Positions 26,283 through 35,169 of a stretch of 64,000 nt of DNA are shown here, one piece after another. How positions within the stretch are numbered: the stretch's first letter is position 1; every line of letters starts with the position of its first letter. Where the stretch lies: assembly GCA_965200535.1 (NCBI GenBank), contig CBDAUF010000002.1:806001-870000 (forward strand). The letters are read 5' to 3'. The position numbers and the translations under genes are program-made. Source of the DNA: MPNO01 sp965200535 (GTDB lineage Bacteria; Pseudomonadota; Alphaproteobacteria; MPNO01). A model generated the notes under the pieces. That model was given only the letters and a program-made list of their open reading frames with translations, had not been told where the DNA came from and made no database searches.

Positions 26283-27707
26283 GTGGCGAACAGGGATTTG
26301 CGGGACTGGGTCGACGAACTCGAGGAGGCCGGCCAGGTCGAAACCGTCCTCGGCGCCGGACGCGAGGAGGAGATCGGCGGCATCGTCGATATCGCGATGC
26401 GCGAGAAGACAAACCCGGCGGTCATGTTCGACGAGGTGCCCGGCTATCCCAAGGGCCACCGGGTGCTCGCCAACATCCTGACCTCGGTGCCGCGCATCAA
26501 CATCGCGCTCGGGCTGCCGGTCGACACGCCCGAGGTCGCGCTGGTCAACCACTGGCGCGACTACATGCGCGACCAGCCGGTCCACACCCCGGTCGAGGTC
26601 AATGGCGGGCCGCTCAACGAGAACGTGTTCGAGGGCGAGGACATCGACATCACGACCATCCCGTCGCCCCGCTGGCACGAGCGCGACGGCGGCTACTACA
26701 TCGGCACCGCCTGCATGGTGGTGATGAAGGATCCCGATTCCGGCTGGGTAAACTACGGCGCCTACCGGGTCCAGGCGCACGACGCCCGCACCGCGTCGGT
26801 CATGGTGTCGAAGGGCAAGCACGGCAACATGATCATGAACAAGTATTTCGCGCGCGGCGAAGCTTGCCCCGTCGCCGTCGTCGCCGGGATGCATCCGGCG
26901 CTGTTCATGGTCGCCGGCCTCGAAATGCCGCACGGCAAGAACGAGTACGACTGCGCCGGCGGGCTGCTGGGCGAGGGGGTGCAGGTCATCAACATGCCGC
27001 GGACCGGGCTGCCGGTGCCGGCCAACGCCGAGATCGCCTTCGAGGGCTTCGTCAGCCAGGACGATCTGGTGGACGAGGGGCCGTTCGGCGAATGGGCCGG
27101 CTACTACGCGGGCGACATGCACGAGGAACCCGCCATCCGCATCGAGACCTTCATGCACCGCGACAACCCGATCCTGCTGGGCGCCATTCCCGGCGTGCCG
27201 CCGAACGACGATACGTTCTACCGCGGCACTTACCGCTGCGGCGCGGTGTGGAACCAGCTCGAGGCGGCCGGCGTCCCCGAGGTTCGGGGGGTGTGGGCGC
27301 ACGAGGCCGGCGGCAGCCGGATGTGGCTCACCGTGTCGATCAAACAGATGTACGGCGGGCACTCCAAACAGGCCGGGCTGATCGCCTCGCAGTGCCACGC
27401 GGGAGCCTACGCCAACCGGTGGGTGGTGGTGGTCGACGACGATATCGATCCCGCCAACATGAACGAGGTGATCTGGGCAATGTGCACCCGCTGCGATCCG
27501 CGCGAGGGGCTGGAGGTGATCCGCGGCGGCTGGAGCACCCACCTCGACCCGATGTGCTACAGCCATGACGACCGGCGCAACGCCCGCGTCGTGGTCGACG
27601 CCTGCAAGCCGTTCTCGCCCGGCCGGGACTTCCCCGCGGTGGTCCGCAACAGCGCCGAACTCGAAGCCCGGGTGACCGCGAAATTCGGCAACCTGTTCGG
27701 CGGATAG
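26283..27707 (+). CDS. UbiD family decarboxylase
   Basis: A 474-residue prFMN-type decarboxylase, the usual family length and distinct from the 534-residue paralogue at 13644. It begins ANRDLRDWVDELEEAGQVET and shows the arginine region NYGAYRVQAHDARTASVM, the glutamate pair in VDEGPFGEWAGYYAG, and VVVVDDDIDPANMNEVIWAM near the C-terminus. GTG at 26283 is the start, with GGGGGAGG just upstream and a candidate promoter 42 bases away. It stands alone on the plus strand between the sulfatase and the second Liv operon. The likely substrate is an aromatic or unsaturated carboxylic acid. Confidence 0.93.
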   Translation: MANRDLRDWVDELEEAGQVETVLGAGREEEIGGIVDIAMREKTNPAVMFDEVPGYPKGHRVLANILTSVPRINIALGLPVDTPEVALVNHWRDYMRDQPVHTPVEVNGGPLNENVFEGEDIDITTIPSPRWHERDGGYYIGTACMVVMKDPDSGWVNYGAYRVQAHDARTASVMVSKGKHGNMIMNKYFARGEACPVAVVAGMHPALFMVAGLEMPHGKNEYDCAGGLLGEGVQVINMPRTGLPVPANAEIAFEGFVSQDDLVDEGPFGEWAGYYAGDMHEEPAIRIETFMHRDNPILLGAIPGVPPNDDTFYRGTYRCGAVWNQLEAAGVPEVRGVWAHEAGGSRMWLTVSIKQMYGGHSKQAGLIASQCHAGAYANRWVVVVDDDIDPANMNEVIWAMCTRCDPREGLEVIRGGWSTHLDPMCYSHDDRRNARVVVDACKPFSPGRDFPAVVRNSAELEARVTAKFGNLFGG

Positions 27708-27719
27708 GACGCCGGGGCG

Positions 27720-29084
27720 TCAGCGCCGCACAGTCTCCGGGATAACGCCGCGCGGGCTGAAACGCATCACCAGAAGCAGGATCAGACCCATCAGGATCTG
27801 CCTTGCGTGGGCGGCGGCATCCACCAGGTGGACGCGCACCGGGTCGTCCGGCGCCATCGCCGAGGTCAGGAACTCGACCGCCCACAGGCCGAGCGGCTCG
27901 GCTTCGATCCAGCTCAGCCAGACGATGAAGCCGCCAAGCACCGCGCCCAGGTTGTTGCCCGATCCGCCGACGATCACCATCACCCAGATCAGGAAGGTGA
28001 AACGCAGCGGACTGTAGGCGTTGGGCGTGAACTGTCCATCGAGGGTCACCAGCATCGCACCCGCAATGCCAACGACCGCCGAGCCGATAACAAAGACCTG
28101 CATGTGGCGCCGGTAGACATCCTTGCCGAGCGCCTCCGCCGCTGTTTCGTTATCGCGGATCGCGCGCATCATCCGCCCCCACGGAGAGCGCAGAGCCCGT
28201 TCGCTGAGCAGCAGGAGGACGAGGAGCACGGCCGCGAACAGGCCGGCGTAGCAGAGCTTGACGAAGATGCTGGCCGCGTCGATCGCGAGCTCGCGCAGCG
28301 CGGCGGTGCGCTCCGCCTCGGGCAGGGCGGCCAGTGCGGCGGCGTTCAGCGACCGGACCGCTTCGACGAACCAGCCGGCCTGCTGGAGATCGATCTCGTA
28401 GGGCACCGGCCGGTCGAGGCCGGTCACGTTCTTCACACCGCGGGCGAGCCAGTCCTCGTTCTTCAGCACCGCGATCACGATCTCTGAGATACCGAGGGTG
28501 GCAATGGCGAAGTAGTCGGCCCGCAGCCCGAGGGCGATGCGGCCGATCGCGAAGGCCGCCGCCGCCGCGAACAGCCCGCCCGCCGCCCACGAAAGCAGGA
28601 CCGGAAGGCCCAGTCCCCCCAGATAGCCGCTGGTAGAGGGGTCGATTGCCTCGATCGCGTCGACGGCCGGATCGAAGATGGCGCTGGTCGCGAAATATCC
28701 CGCCGCCGCCACCGCCGTCGTTCCGAGTACGCGGAGCCCGCCGGGCGGCAGCCGCCGATAGGCGGCGAAGACAAGCCAGAGCGTCGCACAGGCCGCAGCG
28801 CCGGCGAGCAGCAGATCGACGCCGCCGGCCGCCACCGCCGCGGTTACCGGAGGCTGCGACACCAGCACCGCCGCCAGCCCGCCGAGGGCGGCAAAAGCCA
28901 TGGTGCCGACATTGAACAGGCCGGCGTAGCCCCACTGGATATTGACGCCCAGCGCCATCACCGCGGAGATCAGGCAGAGGTTGAGCACGGTCAGGCTGAC
29001 CGACCAGGATTGGCCGAAACCGACGAGCGCAAGCGCCGCGGCGACGGCCGCGAAGCCGGTCAACGCACGCGCCCGCTCGCTCAC
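27720..29084 (-). CDS. livM: branched-chain amino acid-type ABC transporter permease (LivM), long form
   Basis: A 454-residue permease, about 100 residues longer than the LivM at 18019. It keeps the signature GVNIQWGYAGLFNVGTMAFAALGGL and the coupling loop RMMRAIRDNETAAEALGKDVYRRHM, plus VIVGGSGNNLGAVLGG. The extra length is an insertion after the first signature (about residues 95-160) with hydrophobic stretches and a second ~50-residue polar insertion with ALPEAERTAALRELAIDAAS. GTG at 29084 overlaps the livH stop as GTGA. It is the last gene of the second Liv operon and convergent with the UbiD gene 12 bases away. Confidence 0.9.
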   Translation of the reverse strand: MSERARALTGFAAVAAALALVGFGQSWSVSLTVLNLCLISAVMALGVNIQWGYAGLFNVGTMAFAALGGLAAVLVSQPPVTAAVAAGGVDLLLAGAAACATLWLVFAAYRRLPPGGLRVLGTTAVAAAGYFATSAIFDPAVDAIEAIDPSTSGYLGGLGLPVLLSWAAGGLFAAAAAFAIGRIALGLRADYFAIATLGISEIVIAVLKNEDWLARGVKNVTGLDRPVPYEIDLQQAGWFVEAVRSLNAAALAALPEAERTAALRELAIDAASIFVKLCYAGLFAAVLLVLLLLSERALRSPWGRMMRAIRDNETAAEALGKDVYRRHMQVFVIGSAVVGIAGAMLVTLDGQFTPNAYSPLRFTFLIWVMVIVGGSGNNLGAVLGGFIVWLSWIEAEPLGLWAVEFLTSAMAPDDPVRVHLVDAAAHARQILMGLILLLVMRFSPRGVIPETVRR

Positions 29085-30097
29085 AGCACCCGTCCCCGGA
29101 ACAGTCCGGTGGGCCGCCAGAGGAGGACGACGACCAGGATGATGAACGAGACCGAGAACTTGTAGTTGGTGGACAGAAGCTGGACCAGGCCGTCGGGATG
29201 CCCTTCCTCGGGCAGCAGGTAGCGCAGGAACTTCCGATACGGGTAGGTGATCGCGATTTCTGAGAAGGCGACCAGGAAGCCGCCCGCCACCGCCCCGTGC
29301 GGCTGGCCGATGCCGCCCACGATAGCGGCGGCGAACATGGGCAGCAGAAGCTGGAGGTAGGTGAACGGCTGGAAGCTCTTGTCGAGCCCGTAGAGCGTGC
29401 CCGCGATCGCCGCAAGCGCGGCGGCGATGATCCAGGTGGTCGCCACCACCCGGTCGGGGGAGACGCCCGACAGCAGGGCGAGGTCCTCGTTGTCCGAATA
29501 GGCGCGCATCGCCTTGCCGGCGCGCGCGCGCTGCAGGAACCAGAAAAGCGCCGCCATCGCCGCCAGGGCCACGGCGACGGTCAGCGCCTGCGAGACACGG
29601 ATCGACAGGCCCTCGTCGAGGCCTGTCAGGACCTTGAATTCGCGCGCACTTATCAGGAAGCGTGCACCGTCGGAAAACGACCGGTCGTCGGGCCCGATGA
29701 TGACCCGCACAACGCCGTTCAGCACGAACATCACCCCGACCGACGCGATGGAGATCACCATCGGCGCGCTGCGTCGGAGGCGGTAGAACCGGAACACCGT
29801 CCTGTCGGCGGCGAGAGCGGCGGCAATCGCGGCGGCGATACCGACGGGCAGGGCGAGAAGCGCCGTCGGCAGCGGGCCGAGACCGACGCCCCATCCCTGC
29901 AGAACCCAGGTCGCGAGAACCGCCGCCATCGTGCCGAAGGCCATGAGGTCGCCGTGCGCGAAGTTGGCGAAGCGGAGAATGCCGTAGATCAGCGTGATCC
30001 CGAGCGCACCGAGGGCGAGCTGCGCGCCGTAGGCGATGGCCGGGACGACGACGAAATTGGCCAGCAGGACCAGCGCGTTGACGACGTCGACCAGCAT
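29081..30097 (-). CDS. livH: branched-chain amino acid-type ABC transporter permease (LivH)
   Basis: A 338-residue membrane permease with the LivH pattern QLALGALGITLIYGILRFANFAHGD and coupling loop GKAMRAYSDNEDLALLSGVSPD, followed by MFAAAIVGGIGQPHGAVAGG. The start is ATG 30097, with GTG at 30100 as a near-equivalent alternative. Six bases separate it from the livF stop. It is longer than the first LivH by ~50 residues, mainly in an extracytoplasmic loop near IIGPDDRSFSDGARFL. Confidence 0.92.
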   Translation of the reverse strand: MLVDVVNALVLLANFVVVPAIAYGAQLALGALGITLIYGILRFANFAHGDLMAFGTMAAVLATWVLQGWGVGLGPLPTALLALPVGIAAAIAAALAADRTVFRFYRLRRSAPMVISIASVGVMFVLNGVVRVIIGPDDRSFSDGARFLISAREFKVLTGLDEGLSIRVSQALTVAVALAAMAALFWFLQRARAGKAMRAYSDNEDLALLSGVSPDRVVATTWIIAAALAAIAGTLYGLDKSFQPFTYLQLLLPMFAAAIVGGIGQPHGAVAGGFLVAFSEIAITYPYRKFLRYLLPEEGHPDGLVQLLSTNYKFSVSFIILVVVLLWRPTGLFRGRVL

Positions 30098-30103
30098 CAC
30101 CGG

Positions 30104-30808
30104 TTACCCGCCGAGGAACGAACGCCGCACTTCGGGATTGGCCAGTAGCGCCTGCCCGCTGTCGGTAAACCGGTTCTCGCCGGTCACCATCACGAAACCG
30201 CAGTCCGCGATAGCGAGCGCCTGGCGGGCGTTCTGTTCGACCATCAGGACGGCAATGCCGGCGCGGCGTATTTCGAGAATGCGGTCGAACAACTCGTCCA
30301 TGACGATGGGCGAGACGCCGGCGGTCGGCTCGTCCAGCATCAGCACGTCCGGCCGGGTCATCAGCGCGCGGCCGATCGCCACCTGCTGGCGCTGGCCGCC
30401 GGACAGCTCGCCGGCCGGCTGACGGTGCTTCTCGGCAAGGATGGGGAACAGGCCGAACACCTGTTCGATGCTGCCGGAAATGTCGTCGCGGCGCAGGAAG
30501 GCGCCCATCTCCAGGTTTTCCCGGACCGTCAGGGTCGCGAAGATATTGTCGGTCTGCGGCACGAAGGCCATGCCGAGCTTCACACGGTCTTGCGGCGTCA
30601 GTCCGGTGATGGCGCGCCCGCCCAGCCGTACCTCTCCCTCCCGCAGCCGCACCATCCCGAGCAGCGCCTTCATGGCCGTCGACTTGCCGGCCCCGTTCGG
30701 GCCGACGATCACGGCGATCTCGCCCCGGTCGACGGAAACGGTGCAGCCGCGCAGTATGTCGGCGCCCCCGTACCCGCCATGCAAGTTCTCGCCGGTCAGG
30801 TAGCTCAT
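30104..30808 (-). CDS. livF: ABC transporter ATP-binding protein (LivF)
   Basis: A 234-residue ATPase with Walker A GPNGAGKST, Q-loop LGMAFVPQTDNIFATLTVREN, signature LSGGQRQQVAIGRAL, Walker B VLMLDEPTAGVSP and VEQNARQAL at the switch position. The ATG at 30808 overlaps the livG stop as ATGA. It couples ATP hydrolysis to LivHM of the second importer. Confidence 0.93.
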   Translation of the reverse strand: MSYLTGENLHGGYGGADILRGCTVSVDRGEIAVIVGPNGAGKSTAMKALLGMVRLREGEVRLGGRAITGLTPQDRVKLGMAFVPQTDNIFATLTVRENLEMGAFLRRDDISGSIEQVFGLFPILAEKHRQPAGELSGGQRQQVAIGRALMTRPDVLMLDEPTAGVSPIVMDELFDRILEIRRAGIAVLMVEQNARQALAIADCGFVMVTGENRFTDSGQALLANPEVRRSFLGG

Positions 30809-31596
30809 GCGCGGTTCGCAGCCGGCTCGCGGCCATTCCTCGACCGGGTGCCGAGATAGGCCTCGACGACCCTCTCGTCCGCCCGGATTTCGGGGGCGGA
30901 GCCCTTGGCGAGCATTTTTCCTTCCGCCATGACGATAACCGGGTCGCAGAGCAGCGAGACCAGTTCCATGTCGTGCTCGATCAGGCAGAAGGTGTAGCCG
31001 CGGTGGAGGTTGAGCCGCAGGATGGCCCCCGAAATCGACCGCAGGAGCGTCCGGTTGACCCCGGCGCCGATCTCGTCGAGCAGGATCAGCTTGGCGTCGG
31101 TCATCATCACGCGGGCGAGTTCGACCAGTTTCTTCTGGCCGCCCGAGAGGTTGCCGGCCGGTTGCAGGGCGACGTCGCCGAGGTCGAGGAACTCGATCAC
31201 CTCTTCGGCGCGCTGCCGGATCGCCTTTTCCTCCGCGCGCACCCGGTTCGGGCGCAGCCAGGCGCCGATGAGGCTCTCGCCGGTCTGGCCGCCGACCGAT
31301 GCCATAAGGTTTTCGAGCACCGTCAGCGTGGTGAATTCGTGCGCGATCTGGAAGGTCCGCAGCACGCCCCGTCGAAACAACTGGTGGGGCCGCATCCCGG
31401 TAATGTCTTCGTCGTCGAGGTAGATATGCCCCGACGTGGGCGGATAGACGCCGGCGATGACGTTGAACAGGGTGGTCTTGCCGGCGCCGTTGGGTCCGAT
31501 CAGGCCGGTGATCGCGCCCTTTTCGATCTCGAGGCTGACACCGTCGACGGCCCGCACGCCGCCGAAGCGCTTGTGCAGGTCGACCACACGGATCAT
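30805..31596 (-). CDS. livG: ABC transporter ATP-binding protein (LivG)
   Basis: A 263-residue ATPase with Walker A GPNGAGKTT, Q-loop in GVLRTFQIAHEFTTLTVLEN, signature LSGGQKKLVELARVM, Walker B LILLDEIGAGVN and switch histidine in CLIEHDMELVSLL. The ATG at 31596 opens with MIRVVDLHKRFGG, the standard LivG first strand; an upstream in-frame extension is non-conserved. It is separated from the binding-protein gene by 103 bases that hold a possible hairpin. Confidence 0.93.
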   Translation of the reverse strand: MIRVVDLHKRFGGVRAVDGVSLEIEKGAITGLIGPNGAGKTTLFNVIAGVYPPTSGHIYLDDEDITGMRPHQLFRRGVLRTFQIAHEFTTLTVLENLMASVGGQTGESLIGAWLRPNRVRAEEKAIRQRAEEVIEFLDLGDVALQPAGNLSGGQKKLVELARVMMTDAKLILLDEIGAGVNRTLLRSISGAILRLNLHRGYTFCLIEHDMELVSLLCDPVIVMAEGKMLAKGSAPEIRADERVVEAYLGTRSRNGREPAANRA

Positions 31597-31649
31597 GCCG
31601 GCCCCGGTCCCGACGTCGCCGCGGTGCGCGGTCCGGGGCAGGAGAGGGA

Positions 31650-31683
31650 GGAGCGGCCCCGATACGATGCCCCGAGCCGCTCC
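31650..31683 (-). terminator. possible attenuator hairpin between binding-protein and livG genes
   Basis: GGAGCGGC (31650-31657) can pair with GCCGCTCC (31676-31683), giving an 8-bp GC-rich stem with an 18-base loop. No U-run follows on the transcribed strand. It could stabilise the upstream mRNA, so that the binding protein is made in excess over permease and ATPase, or be incidental. Confidence 0.3.
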
Positions 31684-31699
31684 CCGTTGCTGCAGCGGA

Positions 31700-32881
31700 T
31701 CAATGGATCCTGACGACGGTGAATTTGCCGTCCTTGACCTCATACTCCTTGTAGGAGCCCGAGGCGTCGCCCCCGTCGGTCAGTTCGACGTCGGTCGCAC
31801 CCTGGTAGTTCACGGCCTTGCCGTCGGCGAGCAGCTTCAGCGCCTTGCCGAGTTCCGCGGGTCCGATTTTCTCGCCCGGCGCGTTGCTAACCGCGAGGAT
31901 CTTGGACTGGATCGCCTTGCGGTCCATCGAACCCGCCGCCTGCGCCGCCAGCACGATGAGCGCCGCCGCGTCGTAGGCCTCGCCGACGAACGGGGACTCG
32001 CCCTTCACTCCGGCCGCCTTTGCGCCCTCGACGAATTTCCTGGCGTTCGGGGAATCGGAGCCCGGCGCGGTGGCAACGGAACCGTTGAGCGGCTTGCCGA
32101 TGGCTTTGACCAGCGATTCGCCGACCATTCCGTCCGCCATCAGGAACTTGTCGAACGCCCCGGCGTCGAGCGAAGCCTGGATGATGCCCTTGCCGCCCTT
32201 GTCGACATAGCCGAAGACGGCGAGGTGCTCGGCGCCCGACGCGGCGAGCGCACCGACCTCGGCGGAGTAATCGGCCTTGCCGTCCTCATGGGCCACCGAG
32301 ACTTCGACCTTGCCTCCCACGGCCTTGAAGGCGTTGGAGAACGAATCGAACAGACCCTTGCCATAGTCGTTGTTGGTGTAGGTGACAGCGATGCTCTTGA
32401 TACCGCGCGCCTTGGCGACCGCGGCGAGGACCTGGCCCTGCCGCGCGTCGGAGGGGGCGGTGCGGAAGAAATACCCCTTGTCGTTGATCGTGGTGAGGGC
32501 GGGCGACGTGGCGGACGGGGACACCATGACCACGCCCTTGGGTACTGCCACGTTGTTCGCCACGGCGATGGTGACGCCGGAGCAGTCTGCCCCCATGATC
32601 GCCGCGACCCCGTCCGAGGCGATCAGGCGTTCGGCCGCTGCGGCCGCCGCCGCGGCGTCGGTGCAGGTGGAATCGCCGCGCACCGGTACAACCTTCTTGC
32701 CGCCCAGGAACGTGCCCGAAGCGGACGCTTCCTTCATGGCCATTTCGGCCCCGGCCGCGATGGCCGGGGTCAGCGACTCGATCGGCCCGGTGAAGCCGAC
32801 CAGGATGCCGACCTTCATGTCGGCATGCGCCGCGGAAGCGGCCATCGCCAATGCGGCGGACGCCAGCATCAGACGCTTCAT
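31700..32881 (-). CDS. ABC transporter substrate-binding protein (Liv type)
   Basis: A 393-residue periplasmic binding protein of the LivJ family. A Sec signal peptide (MKRLMLASAALAMAASAAHA) precedes the mature start DMKVGILVGFTGPIESLTP. Two cysteines (DSTCTD, GADCSG) are placed as in the disulfide-bearing lobe of this family. AAGGAGACC lies at ideal spacing before the ATG at 32881. It is the promoter-proximal gene of the second Liv operon; livG follows after 103 bases. The ligand is unknown. Confidence 0.93.
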   Translation of the reverse strand: MKRLMLASAALAMAASAAHADMKVGILVGFTGPIESLTPAIAAGAEMAMKEASASGTFLGGKKVVPVRGDSTCTDAAAAAAAAERLIASDGVAAIMGADCSGVTIAVANNVAVPKGVVMVSPSATSPALTTINDKGYFFRTAPSDARQGQVLAAVAKARGIKSIAVTYTNNDYGKGLFDSFSNAFKAVGGKVEVSVAHEDGKADYSAEVGALAASGAEHLAVFGYVDKGGKGIIQASLDAGAFDKFLMADGMVGESLVKAIGKPLNGSVATAPGSDSPNARKFVEGAKAAGVKGESPFVGEAYDAAALIVLAAQAAGSMDRKAIQSKILAVSNAPGEKIGPAELGKALKLLADGKAVNYQGATDVELTDGGDASGSYKEYEVKDGKFTVVRIH

Positions 32882-33088
32882 CGTTCGGTCTCCTTCGAAT
32901 TGTTCCATTCGGGTATCCGGGAGAAACGGGAGTTCGCAGTCGGCCGGCATTCCTCGGAACATTGCTGGAGTGTGCAATACCGCTCCGCATCGCCGCTAAA
33001 GTGAAACATACCGTTTGTTTTCCGGATTACAGCGAAATGATACTCAATATTACGGCCTCGCGTAAGACCGACGATGGTCCAGCGGGTC
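32882..33088 (-). promoter_or_regulatory. AT-rich intergenic region, probable promoter of the second Liv operon
   Basis: This 207-base interval is among the most AT-rich in the window (notably 32995-33055). On the minus strand TATCAT (33037-33042) could be a -10 element, with only a poor -35 (TTACGC) 17 bases upstream. No palindromic operator is obvious. The position, upstream of the binding-protein gene and after the oxygenase stop, favours a promoter here. Confidence 0.35.
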
Positions 33089-34600
33089 TCAGGACGGCGC
33101 GAAGAAGCCATGCAATCCCAGCGGCAGGGGATAGGGGAGAATGCCCTGCCACAGCGGTCCGTCGGCGACACGGGCGGCTTCGAAGACATTGACTCCGGCC
33201 GCGCGTCGCCGGGTGTCGAGGAACGGGCCGATGAGCCATCCCTCGCCCTCGTCGTTTCCATGCGGCACGAATACATGCTCCTCGGGAACCTGGTGGCGCG
33301 GATATTCCCAGCTCTCGACCGCGCCCCGTTCGGGATCGATGACGGTCGTTCTGCGAAACGGCCAGCCGCCTCCCGCACCCCTGTCATTATCGCCGCTCGT
33401 GAGCGCAAAAACCCTGCGGTGGCGCCGCCCGGTACGGCGCGGGTCGATGCGGGGGAACTCCGCCGCGCCGGGCGCGGCTCGATCGATTGCCGCGCTCCCG
33501 CGCCGCACCGAGACGCTGCAATAGCGCGGATGGGTCGACGGGAAATCGATCGCGCCCCGCATGACCGCACGCAGATCTTCGGTGACGAAACGCGGGTCGG
33601 GCGCCTGGCACAGATCGAGGCGGATCGTCCCGTCCGCCTCTTCCCAGCCGTTGCCGTGATGGAAATGGAAACCGGGCGGCAGCTCGTGGCGGCGCACCGG
33701 TTCCAGCGTGTTCTTGTCGATCGTGAGCACCCGCGTGCCGAGTTCGGGCCGCCAGACATGGGCGTCGAGAAAACTGCCGCCGCGCGGCGACGAGGGGTCG
33801 TGCTCGTCCACGAACGGCGGCAGCAGGATGACGAGGTAACGCGCGGTCACCACGAAATCGTGCACCATGCCCAGCGGTGCGATGTCGATGACATTCGCCT
33901 TGACCGTCCGTCCGCTCCGGTCGATGCGATAGAGCAGCAGCGAGGGCCGGGGCCGCGTCGCCACGCCGATGTTCCACAGGGTGCCGTCCGGCTCCACCTT
34001 GGGATGGGCGGAAAACGGCAGGCCGGCGAGATCGCGCCGCCAGACGACGAACCCCCCGGCGGCGAGGGTCTCCGGGTCGATCTCCAGGGCCGAGCCGCCC
34101 TCCCACGAGGCCATCAGACGTCCTGCATGGGAGAGCATCGAGATGTTGGCGGCATTCATGTCGTCGGGACCGAGAACCGGCGCCGAGCCCGGCGTCCCGA
34201 AAGCGGGCACGATGCGCCGGCCGGCGCGGGTTTCCTTCCGCCGCTTGGGGGTGTCGGCGATGCGGGCGCGGTGGGTGGCGCGCCCGTCCGAAAAGGCGAA
34301 CGCCTGGATCAGCCCGTCCCCATCGAACCAGTGGCTGTAACGGTGCCCGAAGCGCTCGTGCTCCGCCGGACCATTGCGCCACAGCACGCCGGAGAGGCCG
34401 CGAGGCAGGCGCCCGCTCACCGTCGCAAGCGGGGCGGAAAACGCTTCCGCCTCCGCGGTCGCGAAACCGGTGAGCCGGGGATCCCGGGCGAGCGCGGCGA
34501 TGAACTCCTCCCGGGTTCCGGCCGCCGCTCCCGCCGCCAGGAGAGCCGGAAGACCCGCGAGTGTGCCGAGCGCGGCGCGGCGTGTAAGCCTGTTCGCCAT
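33089..34600 (-). CDS. carotenoid/stilbene cleavage oxygenase family protein, Tat-exported
   Basis: A 503-residue member of the carotenoid cleavage oxygenase (RPE65/lignostilbene dioxygenase) family, non-haem Fe(II) enzymes that split conjugated double bonds with O2. The four iron-ligand histidines are visible in SAHPKVEPDG (H199), MVHDFVV (H247), FHFHHGN (H312-315 region) and LGLHGFF (H497). The N-terminus MANRLTRRAALGTLAGLPAL has a twin-arginine signal and Ala-rich cleavage region, so the enzyme is predicted periplasmic. Its ATG is three bases after the DUF2141 gene stop, implying coupling. The substrate could be a carotenoid, a stilbene or a lignin-type phenylpropanoid. Confidence 0.9.
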   Translation of the reverse strand: MANRLTRRAALGTLAGLPALLAAGAAAGTREEFIAALARDPRLTGFATAEAEAFSAPLATVSGRLPRGLSGVLWRNGPAEHERFGHRYSHWFDGDGLIQAFAFSDGRATHRARIADTPKRRKETRAGRRIVPAFGTPGSAPVLGPDDMNAANISMLSHAGRLMASWEGGSALEIDPETLAAGGFVVWRRDLAGLPFSAHPKVEPDGTLWNIGVATRPRPSLLLYRIDRSGRTVKANVIDIAPLGMVHDFVVTARYLVILLPPFVDEHDPSSPRGGSFLDAHVWRPELGTRVLTIDKNTLEPVRRHELPPGFHFHHGNGWEEADGTIRLDLCQAPDPRFVTEDLRAVMRGAIDFPSTHPRYCSVSVRRGSAAIDRAAPGAAEFPRIDPRRTGRRHRRVFALTSGDNDRGAGGGWPFRRTTVIDPERGAVESWEYPRHQVPEEHVFVPHGNDEGEGWLIGPFLDTRRRAAGVNVFEAARVADGPLWQGILPYPLPLGLHGFFAPS

Positions 34601-34603
34601 CGT

Positions 34604-35068
34604 TCACGACCCCGCATAGGCGATCGGTACGACGACGGATGCCCGGCCGCCCCCGGGGCCGACGGTCACCGACGCGTCGTCGAAACCCGGCGGCCCCATC
34701 GACCCGAGCGCGCCGTTGGAGAAGCCGAAGCCCTCGGTGGGAATCCGCATGATGTTCTGGCCGAGCTTGCCGTCGTTGTCGGCGTCGTGGAACGCTGCCA
34801 CGGCGTAATCGCCGGGAGTCAGGCCCGAGAAGACGACGCGGACCCCGTCCGGGTTGGCCGGCAGGGTCTTGCCGCCGACGACGCTGGCCTCGCCGGGAAA
34901 AGCGCCGGCCGGGGCGTTTCTGTGGAGGGCGATGCGTACGACACCCTCGGTCGAGCGCAGCCCGCTGACAGAGACTTCGAGGCTGCCCGCGCCGGCTGCC
35001 GTCGCCGCAAAGAGCAGGGCGGCCGCTGCAAGGCCGCCGGTTCCGAACAGTCTCCTGTTGGCGGTCAT
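34604..35068 (-). CDS. DUF2141 domain protein, exported
   Basis: A 154-residue protein with an N-terminal signal sequence (RRLFGTGGLAAAALLFAATAAGA) and a DUF2141 domain: SLEVSVSGLRSTEGVVRIALH at the start, then the conserved YAVAAFHDADNDGKLGQN and PTEGFGFSNGA patterns. The domain is a small beta-sandwich of unknown role, often found beside exported or membrane-associated enzymes. GGAGG precedes the ATG at 35068. It is the first gene of a two-gene unit with the carotenoid-cleavage-type oxygenase and divergent from the LytTR gene, whose product may control both. Confidence 0.88.
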   Translation of the reverse strand: MTANRRLFGTGGLAAAALLFAATAAGAGSLEVSVSGLRSTEGVVRIALHRNAPAGAFPGEASVVGGKTLPANPDGVRVVFSGLTPGDYAVAAFHDADNDGKLGQNIMRIPTEGFGFSNGALGSMGPPGFDDASVTVGPGGGRASVVVPIAYAGS

Positions 35069-35169
35069 CGATACGTTCCTCCGGTTGTGCAGATTGCCCT
35101 GCCAGAGTTGATCGCCGGCGCGCCGGAAGTCATTGTCGATTACGCGAACGCCGCAGACCTTTTCGTGAG

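Noticed and set aside
27720..30836. A 1038-codon minus-strand open frame spanning livM, livH and livF of the second operon
   Set aside because: Only its last 454 codons are LivM. The upstream part reads livH and livF in a wrong frame, while those genes are unmistakable in their own frames.
32995..33010. A degenerate second parS (GTGAAACAT near 33001)
   Set aside because: Only one half-site is present and there is no inverted partner.
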